DNA from: an uncultured Flavobacteriaceae bacterium
GTDB taxonomy: Bacteria > Bacteroidota > Bacteroidia > Flavobacteriales > Flavobacteriaceae
NCBI GenBank assembly: GCA_947495135.1
Contig: CANLXN010000011.1
Coordinates: forward strand, 98,435-162,434
Direction: 5' to 3'
DNA length: 64,000 bases
A program made the position numbers and the translations under genes. The notes under the pieces are model-generated. The model was given only the letters and a program-made list of their open reading frames with translations. It searched no databases and had not been told where the DNA came from. This document shows, piece by piece, positions 55,501 through 63,560 of this stretch (position 1 is its first letter; every line of letters starts with the position of its first letter).

Positions 55501-56079
55501 AACTCAGACTTTGTTAACTATTCGCTTATCTACAACTATTTAGACATCGCAGAGGTCGTAAATGAGGAATCTACAACTACCAAGGAAGCTCTAAAGACCT
55601 TATATTCTATGGAGAACGAAAAGGATTGGACAAAAACTAGAGCATTAATACTAGCGATAAAAAATGGACATGAAATTTCCAACAACGTCTTAAATGATGC
55701 ACTCCAAAGTCTTTACACCAGATGGGAGGTTATAGAAGCACTCATTAAATGGAACCCAGCATATAAAATTGATCCAGTATATTTAAAAACAGATGAATTC
55801 GCTAAGCTTTCTCTATACAATGCTGTTGGCTACTGGGATGATGAGTATCCAGATAGTATCACAAAACTTGGTGAGTTCGAATACAACGGGAAAAAATATG
55901 CTGCCTACACTTATAGTTTCGAGCAAAAAGAAAACGCTTTAAAATATCACGGAGTATGCAGTTTAGAAACGTTCGACATAAAAAACCCTGCGCTCTTAAA
56001 AGCCTATTATCAAGGAAGTGAAATAGCAACAGATTGGCAGAAACAAAGCATAGAGCTCATGAAAGCTCAAGAGGACTAA
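52588..56079 (+). CDS. Secreted TraB/GumN-domain protein with long unknown C-terminus, 1163 aa
   Basis: Signal peptide MNLSSIKLSLIFLLFLIVQN..GQ. Residues ~27-300 match the TraB/GumN family: LLWEIEHKNSSKKSYIFGTM with HVKDERAF (first conserved His), EAFAMQIHPD and VGAAHLAGNKGLIKLM (second conserved His). Some TraB/GumN relatives (Tiki) are metalloproteases with paired GxxH motifs. The remaining ~860 residues contain repeated beta-rich modules around FFDSVKFFEP, FFNSFKLTP and FKSFKVLKK, then an alpha-helical region resembling HEAT-like repeats. No close match to a known protein for that part. It ends by overlapping the convergent FMN reductase stop by 4 bases. Confidence 0.78.
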   Translation: MNLSSIKLSLIFLLFLIVQNAAGQERKDYQLLWEIEHKNSSKKSYIFGTMHVKDERAFSFSDAVIPAIQNSEAFAMQIHPDSIGGSLSSEMFESKEENIYKRILSSEEYQRLADKFKEKTGKSLDSTAFRTPMYIKSSLEEDIVSETDKRTFLDGYLYGMAYNLDKDIYGLEQLEDQMPMFEGVTDEEIRENILAILDADPSESKDALENLIKLYYEGDIYKLYYASVGLFTIDEILDKRNIVMANGIEDVMGKDTSIFAAVGAAHLAGNKGLIKLMTERGFKVNLVPATFTKTLKDYPITPNLKKWQSQEDLELGYSVSTPNMASPLAIAESFAVNISIDLIFGGAFGYMAIDMRGKGVDPGIDMIQRIVDEQTNNQPENIIKQSQKTKNGVLIKDIKYYDKDNKETRMQVAYHNEILYSFFVQHDLEQLDGPYVNAFFDSVKFFEPKQPKAEWSVETNRMAAYQVHVPGAKTDASRELANPIDPEGEPFFMDLSIWQDPANEMIYILRHNTQPLGYYMDDKSALVEDFQTQLGEKGTILEEPKPFKANGYEGYETQILLQNKYHAYVRIIFRGNRTYVIMAQSSNPDKKVSLDNYFFNSFKLTPIEYQEFKNDYKIEDRYTIKMPEKVSMEIDSSYYSNSGYDKAISHFGKQEGSGALYAVVQTTFKPYFRLETEEKLFQEVSESYLEEGDTITRSNNITIAGMSGKEFLIEKKDSDVQQLAKMFADGNSVISLYVYTTEDEIDSNFSESYFKSFKVLKKDKTFDITAPKLKELLKNLKSKDSLERIEAEEGFEYIISLKDDEKLLRKGLAKSYFDEPTTERIKKKILRELCIIGDLETLEFLKSYYLDANSTNNERITILENIYLTKSENTVSTYLELLKNSKPRRVLGENFDVFNMLHDSIPIFMTQQPIMKELLDVDDYRDKLLSFYTDKIVSDSIMLNTANEFRYYSLSHFKEDAKKYVDTVQRNNSDFVNYSLIYNYLDIAEVVNEESTTTKEALKTLYSMENEKDWTKTRALILAIKNGHEISNNVLNDALQSLYTRWEVIEALIKWNPAYKIDPVYLKTDEFAKLSLYNAVGYWDDEYPDSITKLGEFEYNGKKYAAYTYSFEQKENALKYHGVCSLETFDIKNPALLKAYYQGSEIATDWQKQSIELMKAQED

Positions 56080-56615
56080 CTAAGTGTCTTTAAAAAAGAG
56101 GAAACCGCTTTCTCAATTACCGATTCTAAATCTTTATTGGCAACGGTGTTATTATCTACTGAAAAGTTCTCAGAAAAAGATGGAAAGGTGAAACCACTAA
56201 CTACTTCTGCTCCAAAGCGAGGTAATACATTTTCTGTGTATTCGTAAGAAGATATCCCTCCCCGTTTGCCAGGAGATGTGCTCATTAAAAGAACTTTCTT
56301 TTCAGCTAGGAATTTATATTCAATTCGGCTCAGCCAGTCTAATACATTCTTAAAAAATGAGGAAACGGTACCATTGTGTTCATTTACTGAAATTAGCAGT
56401 CCGTCTGCCTCTCTTATAAGTGTTAATAGTTTCGAAAGTTCCGGTGGAAAGCCATCTGCTTTTTCCAAATCTTCACTATACATAGGTAAAGGAAAATCTG
56501 TTAGCTGAATTATAGCCGTTTCATGGGATGTAATCATCGTTGTTACATGGGAAACTAATAGATGATTAATGGAATTACCGCTGTTACTTCCAGCGAAGGC
56601 AAGAATTTTCTTCAT
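56076..56615 (-). CDS. NADPH-dependent FMN reductase-like flavoprotein
   Basis: From ATG 56615 (MKKILAFAGSNSGNSINHLL) the 179-aa protein starts at the flavodoxin-fold phosphate loop; the ATG at 56642 adds nine residues before it. Family traits are LTDFPLPMYSEDLE, VNEHNGTVSSFFKNVLDWLS in place of the common PEYN, and STSPGKRGG. It probably reduces FMN or quinones with NAD(P)H. It is convergent with the TraB/GumN gene. Confidence 0.85.
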   Translation of the reverse strand: MKKILAFAGSNSGNSINHLLVSHVTTMITSHETAIIQLTDFPLPMYSEDLEKADGFPPELSKLLTLIREADGLLISVNEHNGTVSSFFKNVLDWLSRIEYKFLAEKKVLLMSTSPGKRGGISSYEYTENVLPRFGAEVVSGFTFPSFSENFSVDNNTVANKDLESVIEKAVSSFLKTLS

Positions 56616-56638
56616 AGTATAAAGATAAAAAAACGAAA

Positions 56639-56661
56639 CCATCTCACAAAATAGGAGATGG
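56639..56661 (-). terminator. Terminator of the duplicated-domain T9SS gene
   Basis: Stem CCATCTC (56639-56645) and GAGATGG (56655-56661) followed on the minus strand by a T-rich tail (GTTTCGTTTTTTT). It lies 31 bases past the stop at 56692. Confidence 0.7.
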
Positions 56662-56691
56662 CTTCATCAACAATTAACCAGTCAAAGCTAA

Positions 56692-58206
56692 TTACTTTTT
56701 GACCAATTTTTTAGTGCTTGTTCCAATATTAGTAGTTACTTCAATAAAATATACCCCAGACGAATATGGAGACATATCAATTCTCAATACATCCGTATGT
56801 TCCATAATTAAAATGCCCTGTAAATTATACACTTTTATAGCTGAAATGGTTTCCTGAGAAACTATGTTAACTATTGAATTAGAAGGATTAGGAAAAATCG
56901 CAAATTCACTTTTTGTTTCATCGTTTACTCCAAGTATCCCGTTTGAGTAGTTAAACTCATCGATATAATATTCAACATTATTTGAAAGAGGTAAGAAATT
57001 GAGCCCTCCGAGACTTGTGGGTATGATTCCGGCAGAATTTGTAAATGGCGTTCCAAGAGGAATCACTTCAAATTCATCCACAAAAAACTGCCATGTAGCA
57101 TTGGATATTCCCGCGGTCATATCCACCAGAATATTTACCTCAAACCAACCGTCATGTGGAAAAGCAAAGCTAACTTCTCCTAAGGCAGAATTGTCTATTA
57201 GTCCAACTCCCGGACTTGCTAAATCCTGATTAAAGAAAATATTTCCAACAATCCACTCACCTCCGCTAATTGGAACTTCTCCTTGTAGATTAAAATAGCC
57301 TTCCTTACCGCTAGGCACATACATATAAAAATGGAGATTCCATTCGCCTGAAGTTTGATTTCCTAGATTCAAAACGGGATCTACAGTGCTATTACCGCTA
57401 ATATATCCCGATTTATTGGTTCCATTTGCCCCGCCAGCACTTATTATTTCTGGGCAGTTTTCTCCAGTCCAAGTAGTCCACCAAGGCGCACATGCTTCTG
57501 TGGTTGGGTACTCCATGTCGTCGGTAAAGCCGTCGATGGTGTCTATAAATCCGGAAGTATAGTAGAAGTCGTCTAACCAGAATTCATTATTTGCAGAAAT
57601 TGAAAAGAAATCGATTCCTCCCAGGCTAGTCGCCGTGTTCCCACCATTATCAGTGAATGGTGTTCCGGCGGGAATCACCGTATTATCGGCCACTTCAAAT
57701 TCCCAAGTGGCGGTTGATATTCCAGAGCTAAGGTCCCAATTCATTACCACCCTAAACCACTCATCGTGAGGAAAAGTAAAATTAACTGACCCTAACGCAC
57801 TATCATCTATTAAACCAACGCCCGGACTAGCCAAATCCTGATTAAAGAAAATATTTCCTACTATCCATTCTCCCTGTCCAACAGGTAGCTCTCCTTGTAA
57901 ATTCCAATATGCTTCCTTATTGGAAGGAACATACATATAAAACTCCATTCCCCATTGACCAAAAATTTGTGAGCCTAAATCGAAAATTGCTTCGGTTGTA
58001 CCATTGTCCGGTATATATCCCGACCTAGTTCCACTTCTGGCTTGCGCCGTAGATATGCTGATGCAATCTGCGCCTTGGTTAGCGCAATTATACCACCACT
58101 CACCCAACGGCTCTCCATTTTCATATTCCATATCGTCTATAATTTGAGCATCCACTTGGAACATCAAAAAACAGGATACAATCGCCATAATTATCTTGTT
58201 TTTCAT
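56692..58206 (-). CDS. Secreted T9SS cargo with two tandem lectin-like domains, 504 aa
   Basis: A signal peptide (MKNKIIMAIVSCFLMFQVDA) precedes two ~205-residue repeats, each starting at DDMEY and sharing NIFFNQDLASPGVGLIDxSA, MYVPSxKE and the closing LGG..F....N. The repeats look like concanavalin-type beta sandwiches, which suggests carbohydrate binding. The last ~75 residues are a type A T9SS sorting domain (FAIFPNPSNSIVNIV, IKVYNLQGILI, YSSGVYFIEV, KKLVKK). DNA of the two copies also stays similar (for example around 57180-57260 and 57790-57860), pointing to a fairly recent internal duplication. Single-gene unit with its own terminator. Confidence 0.85.
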   Translation of the reverse strand: MKNKIIMAIVSCFLMFQVDAQIIDDMEYENGEPLGEWWYNCANQGADCISISTAQARSGTRSGYIPDNGTTEAIFDLGSQIFGQWGMEFYMYVPSNKEAYWNLQGELPVGQGEWIVGNIFFNQDLASPGVGLIDDSALGSVNFTFPHDEWFRVVMNWDLSSGISTATWEFEVADNTVIPAGTPFTDNGGNTATSLGGIDFFSISANNEFWLDDFYYTSGFIDTIDGFTDDMEYPTTEACAPWWTTWTGENCPEIISAGGANGTNKSGYISGNSTVDPVLNLGNQTSGEWNLHFYMYVPSGKEGYFNLQGEVPISGGEWIVGNIFFNQDLASPGVGLIDNSALGEVSFAFPHDGWFEVNILVDMTAGISNATWQFFVDEFEVIPLGTPFTNSAGIIPTSLGGLNFLPLSNNVEYYIDEFNYSNGILGVNDETKSEFAIFPNPSNSIVNIVSQETISAIKVYNLQGILIMEHTDVLRIDMSPYSSGVYFIEVTTNIGTSTKKLVKK

Positions 58207-58317
58207 AATCTATTGATTTTTAGTTGTTTTTTCAAGGTAACTAAAAAGGTCTGCAGAAAATAAGCAGGCAAGTCGATGATTGTCGATATTTATGAAAATC
58301 GAGTCGAAAAAAGCAAA

Positions 58318-58346
58318 AAACCACCTCAAACTGGTTGAGATGGTTT
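58318..58346 (-). terminator. Terminator of lpdA
   Basis: Twelve-base arms AAACCACCTCAA (58318-58329) and TTGAGATGGTTT (58335-58346) pair with one wobble and a 5-base loop. On the minus strand the 3' arm runs into TTTTTTGCTTTTTT, a strong U tract, 47 bases past the lpdA stop. Confidence 0.85.
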
Positions 58347-58392
58347 AATTATTTCAAGATTTTAGATATTCTAAAAGTATAAGTCTATTCTT

Positions 58393-59793
58393 TTAGATAT
58401 GAAGTGCTCTATCTCCAGTCGCAGCCAAAGCAGCTTCCTTAACGGCTTCTGCGTAGGTTGGATGCGCATGGCTCATACGAGCAATGTCCTCTGCACTTGC
58501 ACGGAATTCCATGGCCGTAACTGCTTCCGCAATTAGATCGGCTACACGAGCTCCTACCATATGCACTCCAAGAACTTCGTCTGTGGTAGCATCGCTTAAG
58601 ATTTTCACAAATCCGTCTGTATCTCCGCTGGCTCTAGATCTCCCTAATGCACGCATTGGAAATTGACCCGATTTATACGCAATTCCCGCTTCCTTCAATT
58701 GTTCTTCATTTTTTCCTACTGAAGCAACTTCAGGCCATGTGTAAACTACTCCTGGAACTAGGTTATAATCAATATGTGGTTTTTGTCCAGCTAAAACTTC
58801 AGCTACAAACACTCCTTCTTCTTCAGCCTTATGAGCTAGCATCGCACCGCGAACCACATCTCCAATAGCGTAAATATTCGGGATATTAGTCTGTAAGTGT
58901 TCATTTACATCTACTTGTCCGCGTTCTGTAATTTTAACGCCTGCGTTTTCAGGTTTTAATTTTTCAGTATACGCTCTACGTCCAACAGAAACTAGGCAAT
59001 AATCTCCTGTAAAGGTTACTTCTTGATCTTTTTTATCGGTAGCCGTTACTGTAATCTCGTCGTTGTTTCTTTCTACTGCTGAAACTTTATGTGAAAGGTG
59101 AAATTTCACACCTTGCTTCTTCATCGCCTTCATTAACTCTTTACTCTGCGCACTATCCATTGTAGGGATAATCCGATCCATGTACTCTACTACCGAAACT
59201 TCAGCTCCCAGACGGCGATACACCTGTCCTAATTCGAGACCAATTACTCCTCCACCAATAACAATCATGTGTTTTGGTATCTCCTTAAGACTCAAAGCCT
59301 CTGTAGAGGTGATAATTCGTTCTTTATCTATTGTAATGAATGGTAAGGAAGAAGGCTTACTACCTGTAGCAATTATAGTATTAGTCGCTTCGATAGTCTG
59401 TTTTTTCTCTCCGTCTATCTCAATATGTGTTGCATCTTTAAATGAACCCATTCCATGAAAAACATCGATCTTATTCTTATCCATTAAAAAATCAATTCCT
59501 TTGGTAGTCATGTCAACTACCCCTTGCTTTCGCTCGATCATCTTTTTAAAGTTGATCTTCACTTCGCCTGGAATCTCAATTCCATGATCTTCGAAATGTT
59601 TGATCGCATCCTCGTAATGGTGTGACGAATCGAGTAATGCCTTACTTGGAATACACCCAACATTAAGACAAGTACCTCCAAGAGTGCTATATTTTTCGAT
59701 AATTGCGGTTTTCATTCCTAGTTGAGCACAACGAATTGCCGCTACATATCCTCCAGGACCTGAACCAATTATTGCAACATCATATTTTGACAT
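58393..59793 (-). CDS. lpdA: Dihydrolipoyl dehydrogenase (E3)
   Basis: A 466-aa flavoprotein: FAD loop GSGPGGYVAAIRCAQLG, redox-active disulphide Cys42/Cys47 (GGTCLNVGCIPSKAL), NAD loop GGGVIGLELGQVYRRLG and the catalytic His-Glu of HAHPTYAEAVKEAAL. It re-oxidises lipoamide in the pyruvate, 2-oxoglutarate and branched-chain 2-oxoacid dehydrogenase complexes. It is isolated from E1/E2 genes here, with its own promoter and terminator, as expected of an E3 shared between complexes. Confidence 0.98.
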   Translation of the reverse strand: MSKYDVAIIGSGPGGYVAAIRCAQLGMKTAIIEKYSTLGGTCLNVGCIPSKALLDSSHHYEDAIKHFEDHGIEIPGEVKINFKKMIERKQGVVDMTTKGIDFLMDKNKIDVFHGMGSFKDATHIEIDGEKKQTIEATNTIIATGSKPSSLPFITIDKERIITSTEALSLKEIPKHMIVIGGGVIGLELGQVYRRLGAEVSVVEYMDRIIPTMDSAQSKELMKAMKKQGVKFHLSHKVSAVERNNDEITVTATDKKDQEVTFTGDYCLVSVGRRAYTEKLKPENAGVKITERGQVDVNEHLQTNIPNIYAIGDVVRGAMLAHKAEEEGVFVAEVLAGQKPHIDYNLVPGVVYTWPEVASVGKNEEQLKEAGIAYKSGQFPMRALGRSRASGDTDGFVKILSDATTDEVLGVHMVGARVADLIAEAVTAMEFRASAEDIARMSHAHPTYAEAVKEAALAATGDRALHI

Positions 59794-60103
59794 ATCTGAA
59801 AATTTATATTTGAAGTTACAAAGTTACAACCCTAGAACTGACTTAGAAAATTTCACAATGAAAAATTAATCACGGTGAGATTCCAACGCCTCAACTATCA
59901 TCTAATTTGATTTACGTACGGACTTTTGCATTTCGTCCGACATCATTTTTTGTATCATTACTTACTCTTTTAATTCGGTTAGTTCATTTTTAAGGGTGGG
60001 AATTTCAGCATAAAAACTCAAACAATTACTCCAGATAATTAGCGAAAAATCTATCCCACCTCGCCACACAGCTCATTCATTACTGAAAATTGCACATCTC
60101 ATT
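59794..60103. other. Intergenic region between CPBP gene and lpdA
   Basis: A 310-base AT-rich interval. The only element recognised is the lpdA -7 box at 59819-59826. No reading frame with family features and no clear terminator for the CPBP gene were seen. Confidence 0.4.
59819..59826 (-). promoter_or_regulatory. -7 element of the lpdA promoter
   Basis: On the minus strand the sequence is TAACTTTG, a full TAnnTTTG match, 26 bases upstream of the lpdA ATG. A TTG at the usual distance is not evident, so this is only half of a consensus promoter. Confidence 0.45.
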
Positions 60104-60739
60104 CTAATTCTCCATCCCTGGAAACGCAAGCATCTGCCCCATTCCAACAGTAAACAACCAATTTCCGTAGAGCGCGTGTTCAATACTGACTATAGTGGTG
60201 CTTCGGTATTTGAGATAAGTGTAGCCAAATAGTAAACCTCCAATGAAAGTTAAGACAAGGACTAGGGTATTTCTGAAGAAGAAATGTGCCAGTGAAAAGA
60301 CGATACCGTTGATAAATACGAACAACGATTTACTTTGAAAAAGCAACTTATATCGTTCAAAGAAGAAAGTGCGATAGATCACTTCCTGAGGCCAAACGGA
60401 GAGGAAGGTATAGATAAACAAAATGATGACAAAAAGTGCAGGGTTGTTTATCGGAACATAAAACAAGGCCGATCTATCCTCATATAATACATAAGCAGTT
60501 GTCACGACCATCACAACAATGCCAGTAATAAACATTCGTTTCCAGAAGCTTTTCCAATCGAGTTGTTTTTTTATTCCAAAGGAAATGCGTTCCACTCTTT
60601 TAAGAATCCATAAAATATATGCGAACCCAGTCAAGACTAAACTACCTTTTAACCAAAATGGATAATCTATTGCCAAACTCACCGGCATTAGAATGAACAA
60701 CAAGAAAAATTCTGAAATTAGATAAGAAGTACTTTTCAT
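60104..60739 (-). CDS. CPBP-family (Abi/CAAX protease-like) membrane protein
   Basis: A 211-aa protein with about six membrane helices. CPBP motif 1 appears as QEVIYR (118-123), so the first Glu of the usual EExxxR is Gln; motif 2 has His152 (SLAHFFFRN) and motif 3 His188 (SIEHALYGNWLF). Loss of one Glu may weaken or remove protease activity. Its ATG overlaps the Lrp stop (TAATG), so it is translationally coupled to the regulator. Family role: intramembrane proteolysis, often self-immunity or prenyl-peptide processing; no substrate evident. Confidence 0.85.
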   Translation of the reverse strand: MKSTSYLISEFFLLFILMPVSLAIDYPFWLKGSLVLTGFAYILWILKRVERISFGIKKQLDWKSFWKRMFITGIVVMVVTTAYVLYEDRSALFYVPINNPALFVIILFIYTFLSVWPQEVIYRTFFFERYKLLFQSKSLFVFINGIVFSLAHFFFRNTLVLVLTFIGGLLFGYTYLKYRSTTIVSIEHALYGNWLFTVGMGQMLAFPGMEN

Positions 60740-61197
60740 TATAAATTGATCGCTGTTATATTCTTTACTTCGTTTATGGCAAAAGAACTTTGCGTACTAC
60801 CAATATACTGTATTGTTGTAAGCTTATTGACCATAAAGTTTCTAAAATTTTCCATGTCTCTCACCACTACTTTGAGCAAGTAATCATAATCCCCACTAAT
60901 ATGGAAACACTCCAACACTTCATTCAACTTTGCTACTTCGGCCTCAAAATGATGAATAGAATTTTTTGCATGCTTTTCTAGTTTGACATGACAGAACACC
61001 ACAAAATCCATCTCCACTTGCTGTTTGTTCAATATGGCAACGTAACTATCTATTACATTGATACGCTCCAGTTTTTTTATCCTTTCGTATACCGCAGTAA
61101 CCGAAAGATTGAGCTTCAACGAAAGCTCTTTATTGGTCTGTTTACAATCCTCCTGAAGAAGCTTTAGCAATAGTTTGTCTATGTTATCAAATTCCAT
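60739..61197 (-). CDS. Lrp/AsnC-family transcriptional regulator
   Basis: From ATG 61197 (MEFDNIDKLLLKLLQEDCKQ) the protein has 152 residues, the standard Lrp size; the ATG at 61230 would add eleven residues within the operator region. The helix-turn-helix is TNKELSLKLNLSVTAVYERI. The ligand-binding RAM domain includes VVFCHVKLEKHAKNSI and HISGDYDYLLKVVVRDMENF. It is divergent from the PLP-enzyme gene and probably controls it in response to an amino acid. Confidence 0.94.
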   Translation of the reverse strand: MEFDNIDKLLLKLLQEDCKQTNKELSLKLNLSVTAVYERIKKLERINVIDSYVAILNKQQVEMDFVVFCHVKLEKHAKNSIHHFEAEVAKLNEVLECFHISGDYDYLLKVVVRDMENFRNFMVNKLTTIQYIGSTQSSFAINEVKNITAINL

Positions 61198-61205
61198 TGT
61201 GGATA

Positions 61206-61248
61206 ATTTTCTGAAATATATGAATTTCAAACAACGTTTTCAGAAAAT
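61206..61248. promoter_or_regulatory. Lrp-type operator pair in the divergent region
   Basis: Perfect 10-bp inverted arms ATTTTCTGAA (61206-61215) and TTCAGAAAAT (61239-61248) have centres 33 bases apart, about three helical turns, as expected for Lrp dimers side by side. A third partial copy (ACTGAAAATA) lies near 61283. The first arm starts 9 bases upstream of the regulator ATG, so binding could block its own expression. Confidence 0.6.
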
Positions 61249-61302
61249 AAAACCCCTTAATTCATTTTTCATAGTTTTATATACTGAAAATATTACAATG
61301 TA

Positions 61303-61333
61303 TTGACAAATAGTCTAATTTAGATTAATTTTG
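61303..61333 (+). promoter_or_regulatory. Promoter of the PLP-enzyme gene
   Basis: TTG (61303-61305), 20 bases, then TAATTTTG (61326-61333): a full Bacteroidota consensus. It leaves a leader of roughly 95 bases before ATG 61436, containing a small GGGC-ATA-GCCC hairpin. Confidence 0.7.
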
Positions 61334-61435
61334 GTTAAGTAAATTATTAAGATCAATTAAAAATAACTAGTCGGGCATAGCCCTATACTAATTGTCTTAT
61401 TAAAAAAAGATTTATTTCAACTTAAAGCGATAATT

Positions 61436-62653
61436 ATGAAAGAATTTAAACCAGCAAATAATATTCAAGACCTTCAGTATTTTGGTGAATTTGGAGGAGT
61501 AAACCCTTCCATTTCCGATTCTTCTACCTATACCTTCCTATCTGCTAAAACCATGTTCGATACCTTCGAAGGGAATGCAGACGGTTGTTACTTATATTCT
61601 CGCCACTCTACGCCTTCTAACCTCTATCTAGGAGAGGCATTAGCAGCTATGGAGGGAACCGAGACAGCGAATGTAGCAGCTAGCGGTATGGGAGCTATTA
61701 CCCCAACTATATTGCAATTCTGCCAAGCGGGAGATCATGTGGTTTCTAGCCGTACTATTTATGGAGGAACCTATGCTTTCCTGAAAAACTTTACTCCACG
61801 CTTAGGAATTGAGACTACGTTCGTAGATATTACAAAGCTAGACATCGTTGAAGCGGCCATAACAAAAGACACAAAAATCATCTTTTGTGAGTGTGTAAGT
61901 AATCCACTATTGGAAATAGCCGATATAGAAGGCTTATCAAAGCTCGCGAAGAAGCATGGACTCCAATTATTAGTAGACAACACCTTTTCTCCTCTTACCA
62001 TTTCTCCAGTGAAGTTAGGCGCAGATGTAGTGATGCATAGCCTAACAAAATTTATCAATGGAAGTAGCGATACTATGGGTGGAGTTACTTGTGGGAGCCA
62101 GGAACTAATAGACACCTTACGAAATGTAAACGATGGCGCTAGTATGCTATTAGGAGCATCTATGGATAGTCTTAGAGCCGCTTCTATATTAAAAAACATG
62201 CGCACGTTGCATATTAGAATGAAACAGCATAGTTCTAACGCGATGTATCTCGCAAAAAAGTTCGAAGCAGACGGACTTCGAACTGTTTATCCAGGACTGC
62301 CCTCTCACCCAGGACATGAATTGTTCAAGAAAATGATGAATGAGGAATACGGGTTTGGAGGAATGTTGACCATTGATGTAGGTAGCCTCGAAAAAGCAAA
62401 TACGCTCATGGAATTAATGCAAGAACGCAATTTAGGCTATCTAGCCGTAAGTTTAGGCTTCTACAAAACATTGTTCAGCGCTCCCGGTTCTTCCACGTCT
62501 AGTGAAATACCAGAAGATGAGCAAGCAGAAATGGGACTAACAGATGGCTTGATTCGCTTTTCTATTGGTCTAGATAATGATATCGAACGTACCTATGAAA
62601 TGATGAAAGAATGTATGGCCGAAGTGGGCATTTTGGTTCCTGTAAATAACTAG
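61436..62653 (+). CDS. Cys/Met-metabolism PLP enzyme, methionine gamma-lyase-like
   Basis: A 405-aa trans-sulfuration-family enzyme. The PLP lysine is Lys205 (MHSLTKFINGSSD), with cofactor-binding ASGMGAITPT, VDNTFSPL and the partner-subunit YSRHSTPSN loop. The position that is the catalytic Cys in methionine gamma-lyase (YGC) is Gly111 here (IYGGTYAFL), so a different substrate among homocysteine, cystathionine or O-acyl-homoserine is possible. The divergent Lrp regulator and an Lrp-like operator pair suggest amino-acid-responsive control. Confidence 0.88.
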   Translation: MKEFKPANNIQDLQYFGEFGGVNPSISDSSTYTFLSAKTMFDTFEGNADGCYLYSRHSTPSNLYLGEALAAMEGTETANVAASGMGAITPTILQFCQAGDHVVSSRTIYGGTYAFLKNFTPRLGIETTFVDITKLDIVEAAITKDTKIIFCECVSNPLLEIADIEGLSKLAKKHGLQLLVDNTFSPLTISPVKLGADVVMHSLTKFINGSSDTMGGVTCGSQELIDTLRNVNDGASMLLGASMDSLRAASILKNMRTLHIRMKQHSSNAMYLAKKFEADGLRTVYPGLPSHPGHELFKKMMNEEYGFGGMLTIDVGSLEKANTLMELMQERNLGYLAVSLGFYKTLFSAPGSSTSSEIPEDEQAEMGLTDGLIRFSIGLDNDIERTYEMMKECMAEVGILVPVNN

Positions 62654-62712
62654 GTTACCCTTTGAGCGCACAATTTCGTATTGACATTCAATTTTGTTAT
62701 TCACAAACCCTA

Positions 62713-63417
62713 TTAATTCATCCGTTCAATCTTAACATAGGACTGATTTGCCAATACCGCGGCACCAACTCCATTTGATACAGTAAAATCGATTACGCCG
62801 GAGGCTGCGGTAATTTCAAAAACCGCAATTTGTTTTACGTTGCTTGCATTTGTATTAAAGTTAGCGGGATTAGTTGATCCTCTTACGCTACCAGCTATCT
62901 CCGAACCGTCCAGACGAATAGCCCAATCTACGGTATTGTTAGAATTGAGTCGTATTTCAGATTCGATGGTATAAATTCCTGTTGGCAAGGTTAGCGAGGT
63001 TCCGGTGTAACTAGCACCAGTAATATTGCTAAATGATTCGCTGGGAAAATTAAAAACAGAACCGCTACCTCCTATTCCTCCTGCGACAAACTTGCGCAAC
63101 ATAATTTCGGTTTTGGGCATAATCCGATTCCAGTTAGAACCATCCCAGTACACAAATCCATCCCTAAGCGAATTGCTTCCAGTGACAGTTGCAGAATTGT
63201 AAACTAAGGTTCCTGTTTCTAGAGCTCCGCCCTGCGGATTAATAACAGTCACAGCATCATTATCTCCAGTTAGGGCATAACTAGGGACGAGAATCCCTCC
63301 ATTGGTAGTGTTCGAAACTTCTAAAGCCCCTCTTGGAGTGGTAGTTCCAATACCAACCTGAGCAGCAGAGTAAAATGCAAAAAATGTGGTGAAAATAAAA
63401 AACAATATTCTTTTCAT
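62713..63417 (-). CDS. Secreted surface protein with VGIGTTTP opening, 234 aa
   Basis: ATG 63417 gives a signal peptide (MKRILFFIFTTFFAFYSAAQ); the ATG at 63480 would add 21 residues before it. The mature part opens VGIGTTTPRGALEVSNTTNG, a start shared by many flavobacterial surface proteins with phage-tail-fibre-like repeats. FVYWDGSNWNRI precedes a beta-rich C-terminal region (GIYTIESEIRLNSNNTVDWA, VSNGVGAAVLANQSYVKIE) resembling a C1q/TNF-like or fibre-head sandwich. No T9SS sorting signal is visible. Function unknown. Confidence 0.72.
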   Translation of the reverse strand: MKRILFFIFTTFFAFYSAAQVGIGTTTPRGALEVSNTTNGGILVPSYALTGDNDAVTVINPQGGALETGTLVYNSATVTGSNSLRDGFVYWDGSNWNRIMPKTEIMLRKFVAGGIGGSGSVFNFPSESFSNITGASYTGTSLTLPTGIYTIESEIRLNSNNTVDWAIRLDGSEIAGSVRGSTNPANFNTNASNVKQIAVFEITAASGVIDFTVSNGVGAAVLANQSYVKIERMN

Positions 63418-63560
63418 AGCGTGAGGTTTTAAGAATAAGAAATATTGATCAATTAGTTGAAACAAAGATAAAATACTCATTTAAAAATAGTTACGGTTTT
63501 AACGTTATTAACACAAAAGCCAGAACATTCCTCATAAATTCGTTCTGTATGTTATATAAA

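Noticed and set aside
61340..61435. Leader of the PLP-enzyme gene as a SAM riboswitch
   Set aside because: Only a 4-bp GGGC/GCCC hairpin is seen; none of the conserved cores of SAM riboswitch classes that I know are present.
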